This document shows, piece by piece, positions 46,920 through 56,034 of a stretch of 64,000 nucleotides of DNA (the stretch's first letter is position 1; the number at the start of each line of letters is the position of its first letter). The notes beneath the pieces were generated by a model. The model ran no database searches, was not told the origin of the DNA, and worked only from the letters and a program-made list of their open reading frames with translations. The DNA is from Bradyrhizobium ivorense (GTDB lineage Bacteria; Pseudomonadota; Alphaproteobacteria; Rhizobiales; Xanthobacteraceae): the NCBI RefSeq assembly GCF_900696085.1, contig NZ_CAADFC020000010.1, forward strand, positions 26,834-90,833. Reading direction: 5' to 3'. The translations under genes and the position numbers were made by a program.

Positions 46920-49900
46920 GTGATGATCAGACTTTGCCCGAACTGCACGACCGAACGGCCTGTCACCGAAATCTTCTGTGAAGGCTCCTTGAATGGACAA
47001 ACCTGCGGCTGGGACCTGTCGGCGGTCGATATAACGGCTCCTGGCGTGACGGCACCAAAGCCTAATCCGCCGCCGACGGCGCCGTCGAAAGGCCCGACCT
47101 GCCGAAATGGTCATCAGGGTTCTCCCGGCGACCTGGTTTGCGGCGTTTGCGGCGAGCCGATCATTGAACGCGATGAGCCGCCCTCACCGGCCGAATCTCT
47201 TCCGCTGCCAGAGCCTCCGCCAGAGACTGAGACGGTCGTCGATGGTTGGCATCTGCAGGATCGGATCGCCTCGTCCAGCGCGGTTCGCGAGCGTTTCGTC
47301 GTAACGCGCGCCTCTGACGGACAACGCGGAATACTCACGCTTTACGCGGCCGGTTCTGAGCCGGACCAAGCGATCTATGATTTGCTCGTAAAGCTTCCTC
47401 GAGATCACGTCCCAGAATTCTTCGCAACTGGCCGCTGGCAGGAGCGCGCCTACGAGGTCGCGGAGGAATTCAAGGCCGGCACTTTGGCGGATTTTGCCGT
47501 TGATCCTGCCGATCCGGCGTCCATTGCGACGTTGGTTGGCGAGCTCGGCAAGGCCGTTCACGCGCTCACCGAAGCCGGATTGCGGCACAGGGATCTGCGC
47601 CCTTCCGTCGTCTTCGTGCGGTCAAAAGAGCCGCTTGACCTTGTCATCGGCGGCTTCGGATCGGCACGGCTGTCCGAATTCGATCTCGATATCGTGTCTC
47701 CGCTCGAAACCACCCGTTATATGGCACCCGAGGCGATCGCCGGCGGCGTAGCTCCAGCTTCCGACTGGTGGAGCATGGGCATGATCTTGCTGGAGAAGAT
47801 CACCCAAGGCGCCTGCTTCCAAGGCATCAATGAGCAGGCCTTTCTGATCCACATTCTCACCAACGGCGTACACCTGCCTGAGAACCTGGATGAACGGATC
47901 AACATATTGCTGCGCGGTCTGTTGGCGCGTGACAGGCGACAGCGCTGGCAGTGGAAGGAAGTTCAGGCATGGCTGCGCGGAGATAGCGTATCAGCTCCGG
48001 CAGCTGAGGCAGCGGGCGAGAAGGAGGGGAGCAGCTCGATCTCGCTGGGCGGCAAGCAATATCGCTCCGCAAACATGTTCGCCTTGGCGGCGGCGGAAGC
48101 TGGGAATTGGGACCAAGCCAAGGCCCTCGTCCTCAGGGGCGCGGTTGCAAGTTGGGCGTCCGAAGCCGGCTTCGAAGCGGCGGTTGCGGCCGCTCTTCGG
48201 CAGATCCTGCGGACTGAAGACCTTCAGGAGGATTTGAAGCTCTCCATCTCTCTGAAGGCGCTCAATCCTTCGATGCCGCTGATCGTCAGGGGCAACATCG
48301 TCACGCCGGGTTGGCTACTCGATCACCCGAGTGACGGTTACACTCTGATTACGGGACCGGCCCCCGACCTGCTCCGGAAGATCGATCCGGACGATTGGCT
48401 TTGGCGTCTGAAGGTCCGCTCGGATGCGGTTCGAAAGCGATTGGCGCAACTGGAAATCGCGGTCGAGGAGGATGCTTTGCGCGTCCACCTCTTGTCGACC
48501 TCGATGGCCCGTTTGGCCGCTCTCTGGGAGGAACGGCGAAGGCTCTTCCCCGATAGCGACCATGCCGGCGTCGCCACCCTCACCGAGCGCCGCATCTCGG
48601 CGGAAGAAGACCTCATTATCCTGCTCAGCGCGACCTCGAACCAGTTCCGCTCCGCCTCCGAGGTCATCGAAGAAGCAGAAAAGGAAGCGTCCACAGCAGG
48701 GCTCGGCAGCTTTTCCGCCGAGAAAGCGATGGAACTGCTTGGCCGGCCGCGTCGCGAGATCTACCAGGCAATTGACGAGCGCATTCAAAACTTCGCCAGA
48801 TGCGGCATCCAGCAGGTCGACGAATGGGCGGATCAATTTCGCCTCGACAGACGCATGCCGCTTGGGCGCGCGCTCGCCCTTCTCTGCGTGGAACCGGACG
48901 CCTGGAGACCGCTTCCAAAGCAAGGCTATGTGTCTACCATCCTCGACTTCTTCGCCAAGCGGATTTCGGGCGGGGTCTTGCGCGGGCCGCTGACGCGGAT
49001 GCTGATCGGCAAGTCGACCAGGATCGACCTCACCGAGCTCGATACGTCCAGAGTGCCGGCGGCTGAGATTCTCGATCAACTGATTGGTCGCACGAGCCGG
49101 ACCGTGAACCTCGATCCGGCAGCTTTCGCCGATGATGATGGCCTTGAGCGAAGGTTGCGATCGCTGCATTCCCACGCGCTGCTCTACAAGCGAGACACCG
49201 GCATCGATGGCCTGTTCATGGGATTTCCGTTCCTGATCATGCGCGATCATCGGCCGAACGCCAGGCCCCGGATCGCCCCGGTCCTGCTATGGCCGGTCCG
49301 CATCAATCCCGAGGTCGGAAACCGCGGTCATGTCACTCTAAGCTATGGACGCGAGAAAAATCCGGACACGGAGATCGAGCACGTTCTCGTTAACCCGGCG
49401 CTCGAAGCCATGCTCGGCATCCCCGAGGCGAGACGATGGCAAGAAGCTGCCAACGATCTCCTTACTCATGCCAGCTTGTCCGTCCAGGCGGTGATGGACG
49501 CATTCAGCCGATTGGCCGAGCCAGTCGGCAATGAATTGACGGCCCTTCCCGGAAAAGAGGTCGAGGTCGGCGCCCAACAGCGTCAGCTGGTGCCAGCGGC
49601 GGTGCTGTTCCATCTGGCCTTCATGGGTCAGGCGCTGATGAAGGATCTCGAGACGCTCCGGGGCTTGCCTCCGACGGCTACGGCACTCGAGGCTGCTCTG
49701 CGCCTAAACGAACAGCAAGCGGCGCCTTCGGCTTCCTCGCCGGTGAAAGAGGCCGACCGGTACTTTACTGCCGATAGCGATCCCTCCCAGGAGGCAGCCG
49801 TCCTCGAAGCACGTCAGGCCCCGGGACTGGTGATCGAAGGACCTCCCGGAACCGGCAAGAGCCAGACCATCGTCAACATGGTCGCGGACGCGATCGGCAC

Positions 49901-52900
49901 CGGAAAATCGCTTCTCGTGATCTGCCAGAAGCAAGCTGCCCTCGAGGTGGTCCGCAAGCGCTTGGACAAGGAACGCCTAGCTGATCGCTTCATCATGATC
50001 ACCGACGCCAATCGCGACCGCGAGCCGATCGTCGCCGCAATCCGTTCGCAGGTGCAGGCTTTGCACAACCGGTCTGCTGGAGGACCTCCGGCCTGGAAGC
50101 GAGAGCGCGATCGCCTCGCCGCGCGCATCGAGACGCTCGAGACGGAGCTGGACCGCCGCCAGAGCGCGCTCCATTCCGTCAACGATCGGACCGGATTGTC
50201 CTATCGAACGCTGCTCGGCGAATTGCTCGAGATCGAAGAAGGCAGGACGAAACCGATCGACGCCCCCGAACTCCGCTCGCTACTGGCTGATTTACATCCA
50301 GCGGACGTGGCGACGATCGAGGAGAATTGTGGGCCCCTCGCGAAATTCTGGCTAGCGTCGAAATTCGAAGACAATCCCCTATCCGCCCTCAAGTCGTTCA
50401 ATCCCGACAGAGGAACTGCCGCCGCCCTCGCCTCGCATCTGCAAGCATTTTTGCAAGCCGACGCGCGGCGGGAGCAGACCGATGCTGAGACGGCGAATTG
50501 CCTGAAAATATCGGATGCGGCGGAATTTCGCTCCTGGCTCGCCGAAGCGGATGAGCTCCGCTCGATCAGCGATTCAGTCTGCGCAAATCTCGCGCGATTG
50601 CGGCCGCTGTTTCGGAACGTCGAGGATGGAACATCGGAGGCTAGGCGTATTCTCGAGGGCCTATCAGCGATTAAAGAAATCTTCTCATCGCTAGATGGTC
50701 CATCCTACAAGCCGAACTTTTGCTCCAAACTCATCGCCTTAGATGAGGAAGAGTTATGCTCCGCCGGCGAACTGGCGGGCCAAGTTCGCTTGCCGGCAAG
50801 CGCTCTCCAATGGATCAACCCGTTCCATTGGCTACGAACGCGGCGTGTACGTCAGCTCCTTGCCTCATTGCAGCTCCCGCAAGATAACGATGCCATCAGC
50901 TCGTTATATTATGCGGTCGAGCTCGAATTGGGCATTCGCCAGCCGAGGCGCGAACTCGAGCAATATTTCACCATCCTGTTCGGCCGCGCGCCCAATCTGG
51001 ATCTGTCGCCGGGTAAGCTCGCCGACTTCGCCGAGCGCCTTGGCTCGTTCCTCAACGGTCTGGGCGGCCATAATTCGCTCATCGATCGGTGCCCCAGCCG
51101 GCTTGACCTCGATAGAGCGTTGTCCGCCGGCACCGCCGAAGAGCTCGGCATGTTCTTTGAGCGGGCTGATCTTGCGCTCACCAGGCATGACATCCGAGAG
51201 GACAGCCGCGCCGCCTTGGAGCGGCTCAACACCTATTTTGACGAACTGTGGCTCGGATCGAGACGCTCGGCGATCGAGAATGGCCGCTCCAATGCGAGCG
51301 CCATTGACCAGATCGTGCAAGCTCTGCCGATGCTCAATAACTACCAGGAATATCGACTTCGATCTTTGCGGCTGCACGCCAAGGAGCGCGCCATATTCGC
51401 AACGCTCCGGCCCAGGGAGAGCGAGCTTGCGGAAGTGGCTTCCGAAGACCTCGACGCCTGCATCCGCGCCACCATAGGGCGCGAGGCCCGTTTGGCATGG
51501 AAGGCCGACATGGAGGGGGCGAATCCTGACGTCTTGTTCGACGCCGAGGAGCTGGATGCGAAGGTCAAATCGCTGGCGGAAGCTGACGCGCAGATCAGGC
51601 AATACAACCGGGACCTTCTCGTCCAAGGGATCGATGCAGCAAAGGTGCGTCCGACCGGCGAGTGGGACGCGATCACAAGGCTGCGTGGCCCAAGAGCGCT
51701 AAGATTGCGCGAATTCATCGATCGCGCCGCTCCGCTCGGTCTTTTCGCACTCCGGCCGGTCTGGCTCATGACACCAGATGTCGCAAGCCGCGTCCTGCAA
51801 CCGCGCGCGGGACTGTTCGATACCGTCATCTTTGACGAGGCTTCGCAGATGCCCGTTGAATATGCCCTGCCCGCCCTGTTCCGAAGCAGGCTCGTTGTCG
51901 TCAGCGGCGACGAAAAGCAGATGCCGCCGACCTCCTTCTTCGCAAGTCGGGTCGAGAACGACGAAGCGGCGATATTCGACGGCGAGGAACCGGAAGAGGG
52001 AGCCAGCGAGGAGGAACGCGAGGCCTTCGCGGAGACGTGGAATCGCAGAGAGATCAAGGATTGTCCGGACCTCCTCCAGCTCGCCCGCTCCGTCCTTAGG
52101 ACCCGTACTTTGCAGGTGCACTATCGCTCAAAGTATCGAGAGCTGATTTCATTTTCGAATGCATCGTTCTACGCCAACGGTCTTAGCGTCCCGGTTCGCC
52201 ATCCCGTAGAGACGATCCGCAGGCTCAAGCCGATCGAAGTCGTGCGCTCGGACGGCGTCTACAGGGCCCAGACGAACCAAAAAGAAGCCAGCGATGTCGT
52301 GCAATACCTGTCCGAGCTTTGGCAGGATTCATCGCCACCGTCGGCCGGCGTCGTCACGTTCAACCGCAAGCAGGCCGACGCCATAGAAGATGTCTTGGAA
52401 GATCGTGCCGAAAACGATGCAGCGTTCCGGGAGGCATTGATGCGCGAGCGCGAACGTATCGAGCATGGCGAGGATATGGGCTTTTTCGTCAAGAATGTGG
52501 AGAATGTGCAAGGCGATGAGCGTGACATCATCGTTTTCTCCACGACCTTTGGTCGCAATGAGCACGGCGTCTTCCGCAAGACCTTCGGCGCGCTGGGGCA
52601 CGCTGGAGGCGAGCGCCGCCTGAACGTCGCGGTGACGCGCGCAAGGGAGAAGGTGGTCATAGCGACATCCATGCCGATATCGGAGATATCTGACTTGCTG
52701 ACAAGGCGGAGCGGTCCCAGGGTGCCGCGCGACTATCTGCAAGGCTACCTCGAATATGCCAGGACGGTATCTGATGGTCTTTCAGACTCCGGAAAGACGC
52801 TTCTGGACCGCATGGTCACCGAACAGCGCCCCCAGAACGAGCCTGGAAATCACGAGGACGATGGATTCACGAGGTCCGTCGAGGCCTTCTTGGCGGCGAA

Positions 52901-53189
52901 TGGCTATGAGCCCAGTCGGGCTCGCGACAGCGGCGCATTCAGCCTTGATTTCGCCGTGACCGACCCCCGGACCGGCCTTTACGCGATCGGCGTGGAATGC
53001 GACGCGCCGCGACACCGGTTGCTGGAAAGAGCGCGTGCCCGCGAAATCTGGCGTCCCAACGTGTTGGGAAGAACCGTTCCTTATGTCCACAGGGTTTCGT
53101 CCTATGCTTGGACTCACGCTCCAGACGCCGAACGCCAAAGGCTCAAGAAAGCCGTCGAACACGCACTGCGTGAGAGAGGATTGCAATGA
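46920..53189 (+). CDS. Zinc ribbon-pseudokinase-SF1 helicase-nuclease fusion (2089 residues)
   Basis: A giant multidomain protein. Residues 1-80 hold two Cys-rich zinc-ribbon-like units (C6-x2-C9...C20...C29, and C61...CGVCG). About 106-355 is a Ser/Thr-kinase fold with LRHRDLRPSVVFV and YMAPEAI, but DFG is replaced by IGGFGSA and no VAIK lysine is seen, so it is probably a pseudokinase. A superfamily 1 UPF1-like (COG1112) helicase follows: Walker A GPPGTGKSQTIVN near 975, Walker B VIFDEASQMP near 1640, GDEKQMPPT, QVHYRSKYRELISF, NVQGDERDIIVFSTT and NVAVTRAREK near 1903. The C-terminal ~110 residues look like a PD-(D/E)xK nuclease of the helicase-associated type (LDFAVTDP...YAIGVECDAPRH). Residues between 360 and 950 are unknown. 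The start is GTG 46920 or ATG 46923. The stop overlaps the next gene by ATGA. Confidence 0.85.
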   Translation: MMIRLCPNCTTERPVTEIFCEGSLNGQTCGWDLSAVDITAPGVTAPKPNPPPTAPSKGPTCRNGHQGSPGDLVCGVCGEPIIERDEPPSPAESLPLPEPPPETETVVDGWHLQDRIASSSAVRERFVVTRASDGQRGILTLYAAGSEPDQAIYDLLVKLPRDHVPEFFATGRWQERAYEVAEEFKAGTLADFAVDPADPASIATLVGELGKAVHALTEAGLRHRDLRPSVVFVRSKEPLDLVIGGFGSARLSEFDLDIVSPLETTRYMAPEAIAGGVAPASDWWSMGMILLEKITQGACFQGINEQAFLIHILTNGVHLPENLDERINILLRGLLARDRRQRWQWKEVQAWLRGDSVSAPAAEAAGEKEGSSSISLGGKQYRSANMFALAAAEAGNWDQAKALVLRGAVASWASEAGFEAAVAAALRQILRTEDLQEDLKLSISLKALNPSMPLIVRGNIVTPGWLLDHPSDGYTLITGPAPDLLRKIDPDDWLWRLKVRSDAVRKRLAQLEIAVEEDALRVHLLSTSMARLAALWEERRRLFPDSDHAGVATLTERRISAEEDLIILLSATSNQFRSASEVIEEAEKEASTAGLGSFSAEKAMELLGRPRREIYQAIDERIQNFARCGIQQVDEWADQFRLDRRMPLGRALALLCVEPDAWRPLPKQGYVSTILDFFAKRISGGVLRGPLTRMLIGKSTRIDLTELDTSRVPAAEILDQLIGRTSRTVNLDPAAFADDDGLERRLRSLHSHALLYKRDTGIDGLFMGFPFLIMRDHRPNARPRIAPVLLWPVRINPEVGNRGHVTLSYGREKNPDTEIEHVLVNPALEAMLGIPEARRWQEAANDLLTHASLSVQAVMDAFSRLAEPVGNELTALPGKEVEVGAQQRQLVPAAVLFHLAFMGQALMKDLETLRGLPPTATALEAALRLNEQQAAPSASSPVKEADRYFTADSDPSQEAAVLEARQAPGLVIEGPPGTGKSQTIVNMVADAIGTGKSLLVICQKQAALEVVRKRLDKERLADRFIMITDANRDREPIVAAIRSQVQALHNRSAGGPPAWKRERDRLAARIETLETELDRRQSALHSVNDRTGLSYRTLLGELLEIEEGRTKPIDAPELRSLLADLHPADVATIEENCGPLAKFWLASKFEDNPLSALKSFNPDRGTAAALASHLQAFLQADARREQTDAETANCLKISDAAEFRSWLAEADELRSISDSVCANLARLRPLFRNVEDGTSEARRILEGLSAIKEIFSSLDGPSYKPNFCSKLIALDEEELCSAGELAGQVRLPASALQWINPFHWLRTRRVRQLLASLQLPQDNDAISSLYYAVELELGIRQPRRELEQYFTILFGRAPNLDLSPGKLADFAERLGSFLNGLGGHNSLIDRCPSRLDLDRALSAGTAEELGMFFERADLALTRHDIREDSRAALERLNTYFDELWLGSRRSAIENGRSNASAIDQIVQALPMLNNYQEYRLRSLRLHAKERAIFATLRPRESELAEVASEDLDACIRATIGREARLAWKADMEGANPDVLFDAEELDAKVKSLAEADAQIRQYNRDLLVQGIDAAKVRPTGEWDAITRLRGPRALRLREFIDRAAPLGLFALRPVWLMTPDVASRVLQPRAGLFDTVIFDEASQMPVEYALPALFRSRLVVVSGDEKQMPPTSFFASRVENDEAAIFDGEEPEEGASEEEREAFAETWNRREIKDCPDLLQLARSVLRTRTLQVHYRSKYRELISFSNASFYANGLSVPVRHPVETIRRLKPIEVVRSDGVYRAQTNQKEASDVVQYLSELWQDSSPPSAGVVTFNRKQADAIEDVLEDRAENDAAFREALMRERERIEHGEDMGFFVKNVENVQGDERDIIVFSTTFGRNEHGVFRKTFGALGHAGGERRLNVAVTRAREKVVIATSMPISEISDLLTRRSGPRVPRDYLQGYLEYARTVSDGLSDSGKTLLDRMVTEQRPQNEPGNHEDDGFTRSVEAFLAANGYEPSRARDSGAFSLDFAVTDPRTGLYAIGVECDAPRHRLLERARAREIWRPNVLGRTVPYVHRVSSYAWTHAPDAERQRLKKAVEHALRERGLQ

Positions 53190-54553
53190 GCGGACCCAAA
53201 GCCTTCAGGATCGTTACCCGAGCCGAGATCATCGCCATCTGCCGCCGCAACCTGGCGCGGCTTGAGGCCGCGATCGAAAGCTGGACCTCCGCCGGCAGAC
53301 GCAACGGGACGATTGAGCAGAACGACATCGAAAAAGTCAGAGCGCGGCGCGACGAGCTTCATCGCCTGCTCGAGGCCGACCGTTTCATTGAACTACAGAA
53401 GCAGGTTGCCGCCGAGATCACCTTCCTTCAGTCGGACTCCGACCGCCGGATCGAACGGGCTGCCGAATTGGCGGCGCGCTCGAAGCGTGATTTGAGGCGT
53501 TCGAAAGTCGCAGCCGAGGCGCTGCTACAGAGGCTGCAAGGTCTGAAGGTCGAGATTCCCCTCGACATTCGAAGCGAGCTCAGTGGCTCGGCGGCATCTT
53601 CCGAACGCCTGGAGGCGGCCATGGCAAAGGCGCTCTTGCTGCTTCCTTCCGAGGCGGCACAGGATACCACAACAGTCAGGCAACGGGAGCTTGCTACTCG
53701 CTTGGGAGCAGGCGAACGCCGTGGCACTCTGCAGGAATGGATCGCTCGACAGCCTCAGGAGATGGAGGATCCCGCTCTGGGGCGCGTCGATGCTCTTCTC
53801 GGCGAGTTGCGCGGGCTCGGGATCGATTCGTCTCCATTCTCGGACCGTGTCGCGCTCTTGGAAGGCGAGCCGCTGGCTCGAAGACCGCTTGTCGCCGATA
53901 GCCTTCTGTTAGACCTAACCGCGGCTGTGAAGGATGGCCGCGCCAGTGCGCGGCTAGCCGACGAGCTTCGGGCGCGACGCGCCGAGCTTTCTGTGATGAA
54001 ATCAGCCGAGGTAGCCTTGTTGCTGACTGAGATCGAGGAGACCTTCGCCTCGCCGACGCTCAGCAACGGGCAAGACCTCGTCAAGCGCGCCGACTTTCTC
54101 ATCGAGGAAGAATTCAAGGCGATGGCCGCAGCGGAGCGCAGGCGCGCGGTGCTCGAAGGTCTTGCCAGCCTGGGATATGAGGTATCGGAGGGAATGGCGA
54201 CCGCCTGGGTCGAGAACGGGGAGATCGTCCTGCGCAAGGCGGCCAATCCTGGCTACGGGATAGAACTGTTGGGCGGATCGAGATCGGATCTCCTCCAGGT
54301 GCGCGCCGTGGGGATCGGCAGTTCGGCCGAAGCTCGCGATACGAATCGTGACCGCGACATGGAAACAATCTGGTGCGGCGAGTTCGATCGCCTGAAGGCG
54401 TTGGTCGCTAAAGCAGGTGGGAACGTTGCGATGGAATTCGCAAGGCCCGTCGGTCAATTTCCTCTGAAGATTGTGTCAGATCCGGGTGCAAGCCATGAGG
54501 CGGCGGTCGCCGAAAGATCCTATCTGTCACTACCACTGAACCGGCCGAACTAG
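53186..54553 (+). CDS. Coiled-coil protein, last gene of helicase cluster
   Basis: 455 residues, cytosolic. The first two thirds are rich in heptads and charged helices (RRNLARLEAAIESWTSAG, ELHRLLEADRFIELQKQVAA, LAARSKRDLRRSKVAAEALL). The last ~125 residues look like a small alpha/beta domain (LASLGYEVSEGMATAWVENG, IELLGGSRSDLLQVRAVGIG). It matches no family I can name. It overlaps the helicase stop by ATGA, so stoichiometric production with the helicase is likely. A role as scaffold, sensor or regulator of the helicase-nuclease is a reasonable inference. Confidence 0.75.
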   Translation: MSGPKAFRIVTRAEIIAICRRNLARLEAAIESWTSAGRRNGTIEQNDIEKVRARRDELHRLLEADRFIELQKQVAAEITFLQSDSDRRIERAAELAARSKRDLRRSKVAAEALLQRLQGLKVEIPLDIRSELSGSAASSERLEAAMAKALLLLPSEAAQDTTTVRQRELATRLGAGERRGTLQEWIARQPQEMEDPALGRVDALLGELRGLGIDSSPFSDRVALLEGEPLARRPLVADSLLLDLTAAVKDGRASARLADELRARRAELSVMKSAEVALLLTEIEETFASPTLSNGQDLVKRADFLIEEEFKAMAAAERRRAVLEGLASLGYEVSEGMATAWVENGEIVLRKAANPGYGIELLGGSRSDLLQVRAVGIGSSAEARDTNRDRDMETIWCGEFDRLKALVAKAGGNVAMEFARPVGQFPLKIVSDPGASHEAAVAERSYLSLPLNRPN

Positions 54554-54608
54554 CAATTTGTAAGAAAGCCAGCTGCATTCTAACGGAGATCCGCAATGTC
54601 CGCGAAGA

Positions 54609-55271
54609 TTACACTGCCCGAAGAATATCCTTTGCTCGGTCGAGAGCTGTTGCGGCAACTCCTTTATAGCCTTCCCTTATGATAAGACTATCTATTGCCC
54701 CGCGCACAAATTCAGGATTTAGCCTATCGATCTGAGCGACAGTCTCCATCACGTTCTGTCGATATGGGTTCAGCTCGCGGATCAGTTCAACGGAATGATC
54801 GACGCTTGCTGCAGCGATATCAAAGATATCTCGGGGTTTGATACTCTTCCCACGATAGATGATCTTTTTGGCGATGATTTCCGGGATCGTTTCTAGCAGG
54901 ACGTTCATACCTTCAATTTTTCTCTCAATCGTTGGTTTGGCGGTCTTGTGACCGGCAACGATGAAATCGATCTCGCCAACAGCTTCGAACGCCAACTTGA
55001 GAAAGCGATTCCCGTCACCTTGGTATTCGCTTGGGCGTATCTCGAAGTTGAAGTCCTGTTTCTGCGGATCCAAAAACGGCAGCAATTGCGGATCGCAAAG
55101 GAAGATGTCGACGTCGTGGCTTTCGCGATGTGCAATTTGCAGCATCATCGCGGTGCCTCCACCGAAGGTCCAATGGTCTATGACTGTTCCTTGAGAGTTA
55201 ACCTGACGAATTAGGTCGCGCGCTATCCGAAATAGCTGCGCCCAATCCGAGCTAGTCTTCTCGGTTATCAC
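54609..55271 (-). CDS. AbiEii-like nucleotidyltransferase toxin
   Basis: 220 residues of the nucleotidyltransferase AbiEii/AbiGii toxin family. The catalytic signature is HWTFGGGTAMMLQIAHRESH followed by DVDIFL, and KPTIERKIEGMNVLLETIPEII and KPRDIFDIAAAS are typical of the later part. Such proteins transfer nucleotides and are toxins in abortive-infection toxin-antitoxin pairs. The start is GTG 55271, overlapping the stop of the upstream 86-codon gene. It converges on the helicase cluster and ends 55 bp from it, so the two may form one defence neighbourhood. Confidence 0.82.
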   Translation of the reverse strand: MITEKTSSDWAQLFRIARDLIRQVNSQGTVIDHWTFGGGTAMMLQIAHRESHDVDIFLCDPQLLPFLDPQKQDFNFEIRPSEYQGDGNRFLKLAFEAVGEIDFIVAGHKTAKPTIERKIEGMNVLLETIPEIIAKKIIYRGKSIKPRDIFDIAAASVDHSVELIRELNPYRQNVMETVAQIDRLNPEFVRGAIDSLIIREGYKGVAATALDRAKDILRAV

Positions 55272-55528
55272 GCTGCAATCGGGTAATGTTCACCCGAATA
55301 GCTGGAAAACGCTTTTGCGGAAGCAACGAGCTCCGCATCGCTGATGCCGAACTGATGAGCGAACTCTTTCTGCAAAGATGGCTCAACTTCGCCGAAGAAT
55401 GCGGACATGTGTCCCGGCACAGTCTTAGCGGCAGCTGGATTCTTAAGACAAGAAATGAGTGCCTGCGCGTCCAGCTGTTTGCTGTGAGGCGCGTTGATAG
55501 CGCACAAAACTAGCGTGGCGATCGTCAT
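55268..55528 (-). CDS. Small partner gene of AbiEii-like toxin (possible antitoxin)
   Basis: An 86-residue protein directly upstream of the AbiEii-like gene, overlapping it by four bases (GTGA), as expected for a coupled toxin-antitoxin pair. It does not resemble the usual AbiEi antitoxin, which is about 200 residues with a winged helix. The visible part is helical: LDAQALISCLKNPAAAKTVP, EVEPSLQKEFAHQFGISDAE and LVASAKAFSSY. A perfect 6-bp inverted repeat (TTCCAC/GTGGAA) lies about 45 bp upstream and could be its operator. The antitoxin role is inferred from position only. Confidence 0.6.
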   Translation of the reverse strand: MTIATLVLCAINAPHSKQLDAQALISCLKNPAAAKTVPGHMSAFFGEVEPSLQKEFAHQFGISDAELVASAKAFSSYSGEHYPIAA

Positions 55529-55563
55529 TTGCGTTCCTTGTATCCCGAGAGTGAGCGACGGAA

Positions 55564-55583
55564 TTCCACTGAAGGTGGTGGAA
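55564..55583 (-). promoter_or_regulatory. Inverted repeat upstream of the AbiEii-like pair
   Basis: TTCCAC (55564-55569) and GTGGAA (55578-55583) form a perfect 6-bp dyad with an 8-base spacer, centred about 45 bp upstream of the 86-codon gene. It may be an autoregulatory operator. Confidence 0.35.
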
Positions 55584-55682
55584 TGTCCAGCAATGTCAAC
55601 CCAACGAAGACCCGGTCACTCAAATACGGTATTATAATACTAGCGCGAAAGCCCCACCCCCTACGCCAGATCGAACCCTCGA

Positions 55683-55960
55683 ACTCATCATCAGGCTGAC
55701 CAAAGCCGTAGAAGGGGTCTTATCGATAGGCATGGACATCCGATGGACGGCTGACGAGATTGCCAAGATGCCTCCTGATGGATTCAACTTGTAGACGGGA
55801 ACCGTTCCCGAGGGGTTCAAGGACTTCATCGAGTTCGTGCTTCCCGAACTGCGCCGAAGGTCAAATTCAGGAACCCAAACTGCGGTCAAACACAAGAAAC
55901 AACTCGGTCTGAAGCGGCCACAGACGCGAGAACGAACGCGCCTTCGACAGCTCTCACATG
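55683..55960 (+). pseudogene. Flavin-dependent (LLM-class) monooxygenase C-terminal remnant
   Basis: One frame reads LTKAVEGVLSIGMDIRWTAD, then MPPDGFNL, a TAG stop, and TVPEGFKDFIEFVLPELRRR. The DGFNL...GFKDFIEFVLPELRRR pattern is the C-terminal signature of NtaA/SnaA/DszA-type FMN-dependent monooxygenases. The internal stop and absence of the upstream 350 residues show it is dead. Confidence 0.6.
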
Positions 55961-56034
55961 CCATTCGGCTCACTTTGGGCTGCGCGCAAATTCGGATCCA
56001 ATTTATCTACCTTCGCCACGCCAGTCGCAACGAA

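Noticed and set aside
48315..49250. 311-codon minus-strand frame
   Set aside because: Antisense to the giant helicase gene, whose frame continues unbroken through it.
50904..52057. Two long minus-strand frames (240 and 238 codons)
   Set aside because: Shadows of the helicase motif region. They have no independent features.
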